From NCBI RefSeq assembly GCF_026991495.1, contig NZ_JALXBJ010000055.1:1-49235 (forward strand): a DNA stretch of 49,235 nt, read 5' to 3'. The notes below the pieces were generated by a model. That model made no database searches, was not told the DNA's origin, and saw nothing but the letters and a program-made list of their open reading frames with translations. The position numbers were made by a program, and so were the translations under genes. This document shows, piece after piece, positions 33,101 through 42,100 of the stretch (positions are counted from its first letter, which is position 1; every line of letters begins with the position of its first letter). This DNA is from Thermococcus sp. (GTDB lineage: Archaea; Methanobacteriota_B; Thermococci; Thermococcales; Thermococcaceae).

Positions 33101-36100
33101 GTTCCTGTTGTGCTGGCACCACGAGCGCGGGTACACCGTAGCGTCGTAGCTCACAATCTTGAAGACGGGCCCGAGGTCGAAGCTTATCTCGGTTCTCTTC
33201 TCGTCCCTCAGAACCCCGTCCGTGTCGTAAACCCTTATGCGCATCGGTATCCTGTGGTTCGCGGGCAACTCGTCGGGCATGGGGTCCCACTTCATCTTCA
33301 GCGGATCGTAGACCGTTATCGGGATCAGGGCGTGGAACTTTCCGCTCATCCCGGCCGGGACGGCAACGAGCATGCTCACCCTCCCGGTGTGCCTCTCGAT
33401 GTAGCCCGGCAGGACGAGCTCTATCTTTACCACGCCCATCAGGTCGCCGGTGTTCCTGAGAGTTACAGTGACGTTGGCGAAGCGCTCGTCGTAGGGCATC
33501 GCCGTTCCGTAGTAGTTGGGGTCGCGCCTGTAAACGTAGACCGCCGTCGGGTGGCTCACAGAGAAGTCCTCTATCTTCACCTCCGCGTTCCCGAAGTAGA
33601 CCCTCTTCACCGCGCTGACCTTCGTCCCCTCCGCGTTCTGGGCAGTGAACCTGAAGAAGCCGACGCCGGTGAGGTTTTCTGCAACCGTGTCGAAGGTTAT
33701 GAAGTCGCCGTATTCGTAGGTGCCCGGCGTGGCGCTCCCAATGAGCTTTTCCGTTCCGTTGTAGACCAGCGTGTAGTTTACTTTAACTATCGGGCTCTTC
33801 GAGCGGGCGCTCCCGGCGAGCGTTACGACTCCCTTCACGACTCCCTCCTCCGACGGGTAAACCGCAAGGAATGCACCGAGAAGGCTCGAACCCCAGTCGG
33901 AGCCAGTTTCAACGGTGTTTCCTGGGCTTAGGCTCCCGATGTCGCAGAGGATGTCGTAGTTCTCGCTCTCCCCTCCGCTTGCCGTGTACATAACCCCGCT
34001 CGGGTGGTTCTCCACCTTCACCGGCACGTGCCCGCCCCAGTCAGTGTTCTCCATGCTCATCGGGCTCGGGTTCCAGATCACGTGGATTCCCCTCGCGTTG
34101 ATGAAGGAGTTGTTCTCCATCGCCACAGAGGCGCTGCCGTTGAAGAGTATCCCGACTCCGTTGTCCTGTATGAGGTTGTTCGAGAGCATCACCCGCTCCC
34201 CGTCGCCGTAGAGGAAGGAAACCCCCGTTCCGCCGCCGGTTATCGTGTTGTGGTCTACGTAAAGAACTCCACCGCCGTAGGCGTTGATCTCTATCCCGGC
34301 ACCGTTTCCGGCGATGAGGTTGTTGTGGACGCTGCCGTTCGCTTTGTCGAGCACCATGCCCCTTCCGTTCCTCATGAAGTAGTTCTCCCTCACTTCGACT
34401 GTCGAGTTGTATACCCAGAGCCCGATCCCGTTGTTATCTATGGAGCTCGAATACACCTCTAAAGAACCGCTTGAACCCATCGGGTTGAGGTGCGTTCCCT
34501 CGCCGAAGCCCTCTATGGAGCTTTCGTTTATGATGATGCTGAAGATGCCATCGGCCCATATTCCACGCCCTTTTCCGTCCCCTGTGATGTTGCTCCTCAT
34601 GACTTCGAGCCCGCCGCTGGCCTTAACGCTCCCGTGAACAGCTGAGTCGCTTATCCTGACCCTTGAGTAAGCGCTGAAGCTCACGTTCCCATTTATCCTG
34701 TCCCTCGCGATGATGAGCCTCGCGGAGCCCCCGCTGACCCTGCCGTTCACGACGCTGTCAGTAAGACCGGCCATCCCCTCAACGACTACGAGGGTGGCCT
34801 TGAAAGCCCCGAGGTTGAGGTAGGGGTAGCGGTTCGGGCTTCTCACGTGCACCGCTATGACGTTCTCGCCGGGCCTCAAATAGCCGGCTACGTCAACAAG
34901 CTCCATTAGCGGGTGGGCGGTTATTCCCCCGCCGCCCCAGCCGTAGGTAAAGGAGAGCTGGGCCTCGTGGTCGAGCCTATCGACCACCTTCCTGCCGTTG
35001 ACGTATATCTCGACGCCGCTTACCGCGTAGTAGTTCAGCCACGCCTGGACGGGAAGCCTCTCAAGGGTCACAACCTTCTTGAGGTAGAGGTCTGTGAACT
35101 GGCCAACCTCAGTTCCAGTGGTAAAGTGGGACTTGTAGGAGTCCGCGTAGAAGGGCTCCTCTCCACTACTCATCCCCTCCCCGGAAGCAGTGTAAATCCA
35201 GTCCTCTGGCGGCTCCCCCGTTGAGTAGAACCACGTTGAGTCGTTGCCTATCAGCTCCTCAAGGATTTCTGTGTTCCTCCTGCTCCACCCCAGGGTAGTG
35301 CTGAGGCCGAGACCGCCTCCGTTCACCAGGCAGCCCCTTATAAGAGCATCCGGGGAGATCGTCCCCACGTGGCTGTTTTCGAGCTTTGAGTTCAGGATTG
35401 TAATGCTGGAGTTGGCCAGGCCCTCCACGGTAACGTTCCCGAGCACGCTCGCGTCCCTGTCGGCCGGGCTCGTTGCCGGGATCCCATCTGTGTCCTCAAC
35501 CCGGAGCGTCCCGTTGGCGCGAACCTCTATCCTGCCCTTTTCGACGGTGTAGCCCTTTAAGAGCAGCTCTCCATTAACGTAGGCGTAGAAGTCGCCAGCC
35601 TTTCCATCGGTCACGGTGGCCCTCTTTCCGCTCCCCACGTGGAGGATGAAGTAGGTCGGGTAGGGCGAAACGCTCCCGCTAACGTTGGTGTCCCAGATCT
35701 CTATCCCGCCGACGTTTCTCGCTATGAAGGCGTACCTGCTGCCGCTGACGACCGAATCCGCCAGGAAGAACCATCCCCCACCTAGATCGAGGTCGAAGTT
35801 CCTCTCGCCGTTGGAATAAACTGCCGAGTTCTCCAGCCTCATCCCACCGCCCCTCACGCAGACGCCGATCCCGTTGTGTCTGACGGTAAGGTTCATGAGC
35901 GTCTGCTGGCTGTACTGCCCGGACGTCTCCTCAAGGTAAAGCCCGCAGTAGCGGTTGTTCTCTACGAGCAGGTTCTTCACGTTCCACGTCATACCGAGGA
36001 AAGTGCCGGCGAAGCTCAGTCCCCTCTCGTTGTTCCTGAAGGTGCTGTTGACGATGCTTAGAGTTCCAGGCGAGTTCCAGTAGGGCCTGATGTATTCGAG

Positions 36101-39100
36101 CCCTTTCCCGCCGTGGAAGACGCTTCCGCTCACGCTGAGACTTCCGCTCGCGATAACGCCACCTTCAACGTCGCTTTCCTCGATCGAGACCGCTGAGGAG
36201 CTGAAGTTGAAGTTTCCCACGAGGTGAGAGCCGGTGAAGGAAGCGGTTCCGCCGAAGGCTCCCCCGCTGAAGCCCCTCAGCTCCGAATCCTGAATCTGGA
36301 GCGTTCCTCCGCTTCCGAAGAGATCGAGGGAGCTGCCGTCTATCAGCGACCCTTCGAGGGCATTCAGCGTCCCGTTTACCTCGACCTTTCCACCGAGGAC
36401 GTGGATCTTACAGCCTCTCAGCTTCAGGGAGCCGCTCCCCGTGACCAGGAGGCTCCCGTTTACGGTGTATTCCTTGCCAGCACAGGCCTGGGTGCCGTTG
36501 ACGACCCAGTCTCCCCTGACCGGCGGCCCTTCAACGGCGATCCTGAAGGTTTCCACTGTTGCAGCCCCGCAGCTGTCTACTGCCTTGATCCTCACTACGT
36601 TGGTCGTGTAGGGAACCAAGCTCCCGGAGATGTCCATGCCGCTTTCGTACCTCACGTAGGGGCCGCCGTTGATGGAGATGTAAACGCCTTCGAGGTTTCC
36701 GTTGGGGTCTTCAACGTTCACAACTGGAACGAGGGCCTCACCCGGCCGGACTTCTTCCCTCAGCTCTACCTTGAGCCGCGGCCTCTCGTTCCCCGAGCAT
36801 ACCCTGAAGGCCGTCTCGGCGCTCAGGCTTCCTCCACAGGGCCCCTTAGCGATCAAAAGGACGTCCAGTGGTTCTCCTTTCTCCCCTACCTTCTTCAGCT
36901 CTTTAATGAAGGGCCTCAGGTCGAGGAGGTAGCTTCCTCTGAGGCTCAGCTTATCGCCGTCCCATGAGTACGTCACGTTGGGGAAGATCCCGGCGTCGTA
37001 GCCGATGGCCTCTATGACGAGCTCGTAGCCCACCGGCGGCGCGTTCGTGTTCATCGTAAAGTTAATGGGCATGAGCAGGCTCATGACGTTGCCCTCCGGC
37101 TCGGGTGAGGTTATCTCAAGGGCACAGCCCTCAAAGCAGGGCCACGCCACCGTTACTTGCCTCTCCTCCAAGATCCTCCAGTGACCGTAGCCGTCGGATA
37201 CGATGGCGCTGAAGCTGTGGTTCCCGTTCAGATGGCCGGAGAAGGTTTTTCCGCAGGTGTAGATGAGCTTCGAGTGTTTCTTACCCCTCTCGTCTAAGTA
37301 CGTTATCCACTCCTCTTTGACTTTGGCAGGGTAGGCCACCCCGTCCCATACTATCCTGCACGACCCCAGTTCCTCCTCGGATGAGACTCTCACAGTGATG
37401 CTGCCCGTGTTCGCTGGGAGCACCGTTCCGTTCTCCGGGGTGGGCCGGGAGTAGTGGGCCGAACTCAGACTCGGATAGGGTACGCTGACGAGCTTCCAAG
37501 TGGCGCTCCCCCTGTTCCCGTACCTGTCAACCGGGACCACCGAGATGTTGTAGGTCTTCCCTGGGCTGAGATAGGCTACGTACGAGCCAACGCTTCCCGG
37601 TTCACCCGTGAAGTTCCCGATGACGGTGCCGTTTATCCACAGCTCGGTGTGGTTGAAGTCGTCGTCGGTGGGGTTTATCCACCATAACTCGGCCCCACCT
37701 GAGAAGACGTTGGCCCCGAACTGGGTGATCTCAGCTGGCGGCGTCGTGTCCTCGATGGTTAGGAAGAAGTAGCTGGAGTAGCCCCAGTTGCCGAGCGAAT
37801 CGGAGACGACGATATAGTAGATCACGTAGCCAACCTCGCTGGTGTTGAACTCGATGAAGAACGGCCTTCCGTTTCCGTAACTTCCGGCACTCAGCCGGTA
37901 CCAGCCCTCCTGGGGCGTGTTGGCATCGGGGTTGAAGTCGACTTCATACCATCCAGGATGCTCTTCGGTTACGTTGAGGAGAACGCCTGCAACGCGCCCT
38001 CTCTCGGCCTTAGCGTACACTAACTCCCCCCTTCTGGACGTTACAGTGAGGTTCACGAGGCTTTCCTTGACGGAGGGAGGCGTGGAATCAATCTCTATGA
38101 CACGGGGCTCGCTTGCGCCAGTGTTCCCAGCTTTATCCGTCCCGTAGGCCCTGAACGAATGCCTGCCGTCTGAGCTCGCGAGGATGTTGATCTGCCAGTG
38201 CGTTCCCTCTCCCATCATCGTGTGGTTCTGTCCATCAAATTCGAGCACGGCAGTTGAGAGGTTCTCGTTTGAATTCACCGCGATCCACAGCCATCTGAAC
38301 CCCACCAGGGAACCGTTCTCCGGGGTCGGCGGGACGAAGCTCAGGAGAGGCGGCCTGCTGTCGACTGTGAAGTCCCTAACTTCCGTGAGCCCCGTGTTTC
38401 CAGCCTTGTCCCTAACCTCCGCGTAAAATGCGTGCTCCCCGTCCGCTACCGTTAAGGTTATGGCCCAGTAGGAGTTGTGCTTCGTCATTGGGTAGCCGAT
38501 CCCGTCCAGGTAGAGAGTCGCCGCGGAGAGCTCTTCGTTAGCCCCCAATCTGAACTTCACCTGGCTGGAGCTGGTTGTGGATCCGTTCTCCGGCGTTGGT
38601 GTGATGAAGATGGCCTCTGGGGGCGTTGTATCAACTGTGAGGATCAGCCAGCCGCTCGCTCCCATGTTGCCGACGGTATCCGTCCCGTACACCCTGATGC
38701 GGTGCCTCCCATCCGGGAGCGTAAGGGCGAGATACCAGCTCCTCCCCATTCCCCTCATGGTGTGGTTCACACCGTCAAGCTCCAGAACGGCCTCCTCTAA
38801 GTCTTCGTCGGCTGCAATGCTTACCACAACGCTGTGGGTGTTCAAAAGGGAGCCGTTGCGGGGTGTTGGCGAGATAAACTCTATTGAAGGCGCGGTGGTG
38901 TCCACGGTGAAGCTCCTCCTCTCGCTCGTCCCGTCGTTTCCAGCGAAGTCCGTCCCGATGACGTAGAACTCGTGGTGCCCGTCAGCAACCTGCAGCGTTA
39001 CGCTCCACGCTTCACCGGATCCCGCCATGGGATGCTCTTCTCCGTCGAGCACGAGCACCGCGGCTCTCAAGGGTTCGCTGGAGGATATGGAGAAGGTAAC

Positions 39101-42100
39101 ACTGCTCCGGTTGAGGACTGAGCCCCCCTCGGGCGTCGGTTCAACGAGGTCAATAACCGGGGGCACCGTGTCCACGGTAAAGCTCCTCATCTCGCTCTTC
39201 CCTAAGTTGCCGGCCCTGTCATAGCCGTAGACTCTGAACTCGTGTTCGCCGTCGGAGACGTTGAGTGTGAGGCTCCAGTCCCTCCCCCCTCCTATCATCG
39301 GGACCTCCCTTCCATCGATCTCAAGAACCGCCGAGGTCAGGTTCTCGCTTGACGACACGTTTACCGTGATCGTGGGGGTTCCCAGCAGGGAGCCGTTCTC
39401 TGGTGTTGGTGGAACGAAAGCCAGCGCTGGGGGAGTAGTATCAACCGTGAAGGTTCTCTCCTTCGTGCGGTTGGAGTTCCCCGCTAAGTCGTGGAAGGTA
39501 GCTTGGAAGCTGTGCTCTCCCTCGGGGAGGTTTAGCTCCAGCGTCCACTCAGTTCCCTCCCCGGACATCGGATGGGCCCGACCGTCAAGGTAGAGCGTCG
39601 CATCGGCCAGCTCCTCATCCGAGAGCAGCTTGAAGGTCACCACATCATTCCCAGTGACGTTTCCATCGGTGGGTGTCGGCGCCTCGAACCGCGCCCTTGG
39701 AGGGACTGTGTCGATGGTGAAGGTTCTTTCCTCACCGCCGCCCCAGTTCCCAGCCATGTCCTCCCCATAGACCACAAAGGTATGGGCTCCATCTGTGAGA
39801 GTACACTCATATTCCCACTCCCTTCCAGAACCGCTCATCGTGAAGTTCCTTCCGTCCAGTTCAAGAATCACCTGCCTGAGGTTTTCGCTCGCCGTAACGT
39901 TGATGATGACCCTCGAAGAGTTGATGTATGATCCGTTCTCGGGTGTCGGCGGGAGGAACCACAGCCCCGGCGGTGTCGTGTCGGCCTTCTCGACCTTCAT
40001 CAGCCACCAGCGGCCCACTTCCCCGTTCCCGTTGCTCGCGGTAACGCTCACGTTCCAGAGGCCGGGTATAAGGCTTGAGTTGGTGTAGGTTGAGGAATCT
40101 CCCTCATCTTCCATGACAACGCTCCCGTTGATGAACCAAGTGACGTTCGCTCTCTGGTTCAGAGTTACCGAGAAGACTGCGCTCTCGTTGTCGAGGAGGG
40201 CGACTTCCCCGGCTTCCGGCGAGAAGGAAACTATCCTCAGCCTCTCCTCGACCCTGAAGCAGAGCTTTTCTGTTTCGTTCTCGTTCCCGAAGGTGTCGTT
40301 GGCGACTATGTACCAGCAGAAGGTTTTCCCCGCCATGTCCTCATTGGTGTTTATCGTCCAGTTGCTCCAACCGCCCACGATTTCCAATGGTGTTTTCTCC
40401 CAGACAAAGCTCCCATCGATGAATGTTGTGTTGCTCCAGAGGAGAGTATCTCCCGGATGAGAGTCGCTCCAGCGGGCGAAGACGTCCACGTTTTCACCCT
40501 CAAGAACCTCGCTGGAGCTCTGACCGGCGTTGAGCAAAACCGGTGGCGTTGCATCAACCTCAACGGTTCTCACTTCCGTTTTGTTGACAACGCCGTCAGC
40601 GGAGCCGTAGGCCCTGAAGGTGTAGGCTCCATCGCCGAGGTCAGCCATCACCGCCCACCAGTTCCTCCCGGAGCCGTTCATCGTGTAGTTGACCCCGTTC
40701 CACTCAAGGATCGCGTTGTCGAGGTCTCTCGATGAGGTGACGTTTACGGTAACCCTCCTCACGTTGAGCTTCGTCCCGTCCTCAGGCGTCGGTTCCGTGA
40801 AGCCTATGCTGAACCCCTGCCCCGGATAGACGTACCACGTCCACGAGACTCTGTCGCTCCCGTTTTCATTCTCAATAATCGCCGTTACGCTGTACTCTCC
40901 CTCTTGAGCCGTTGAGTTCGTGTAGCTCGACGTGAGGACGTTCTCCTCCCGGTAAACCTCGCTCTCGCCGACGTACCATGTGACGTTCACAACCTGATTA
41001 ACGGTCAAGGTGAAGGTTACTGAATCCCCAACGTAGCTCTCAACGGGGCTCTCAGGAGAATACGAGGTTATCTCCGGTGGCGAGTAGACCTTGAAACAGT
41101 GGCTCGGCGTTTGGTTCGTGTTTCCGAGTTCGTCGATGGCAACGATGTACCAGCAGTAGAGGCCGGGCTCGTCCATGCTTATCGAGAAGTTGCTCCAGCC
41201 CTCGGTTCCCTCAAAGAAGGCCTCGTCCATTTCCTCCCACGAGCCGGTGACGTTCGAGTAGAGCTCCGCCTTCATCAGGTGCGGGTCGCTCCAGAGGGTG
41301 TAAATTTGAACGCTCCCACCCGGCGGGATTCCGTCCGGGTTTTGGCCGACGTTTGAGTAGGCCGGTCCTTTTGTGTCAACCTCGAAGGTTCTCTCCCCGC
41401 TCTTTCCAGCGTTTCCTGCCAAATCCCGCCCGTAGGCCCTGAAGGCGTGGCTTCCGTCGGGAACGTCAGTCTCGTAGCTCCAGCTCCTTCCGGAACCGGC
41501 CATCGTGTGGTTTACCCCGTCAAGCTCAAGGGTCGCGGAGCTGAGGTTCTCGTTTGAGACGAGATAAAAGACCACGTGCGAGTAGTCAATCAGGGAGCCG
41601 TTTTCGGGCGTGGGGCTGACGAAGGAGAGCGAAGGCGGCGTCGTGTCAACTTCCACCTGGGCGAGCGGCGCAACGATGCCCGACCGAGTGATGTTCGCGC
41701 CAACGAGATTGTTCCCGGTGTCCAACGACTGACCTCCAGTGCCGTCGAGCGTCCAGCCCTCCTCAAAAAGCCACACCCGGAGCGTGTCCTCCTGAAGGCT
41801 TCCAAGTTCATCGTCGTCGTAGTGAAAGGTTAGATAAACCCACGAGTCCATCGAGACGTCGAGGTACTCACCGAGCGCTCCATAGCCCTCCGGCGGTGCG
41901 GGCTTCTCCCCCGGGGAAACGCCTCTGAGCATGCAGTTTCCCGGACAGACTACATCGGTGAGGACTCCGTTTATCAAGTTCGAGCTCAGCGAGCCGTTGA
42001 ACTCATCAACGACGCTTATGGCCCATGCGTTTTCCTCGGAGAGGTTAGTGCTGAGGGTGTTGTCGTATATCGAGGAATCCCCCGCTGTGTAGAGGTAGAG

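Noticed and set aside
32024..33931. Long plus-strand frames (287 and 305 codons) within the giant gene
   Set aside because: They are antisense shadows of a continuous secreted protein; the translations are rich in His, Arg, Val and Asp without motifs or signals.
38090..39975. CRISPR-like array suggested by evenly spaced similar sequences
   Set aside because: The period is 270 bases, units are protein-coding throughout and diverged, and no short direct repeats with unique spacers are present.
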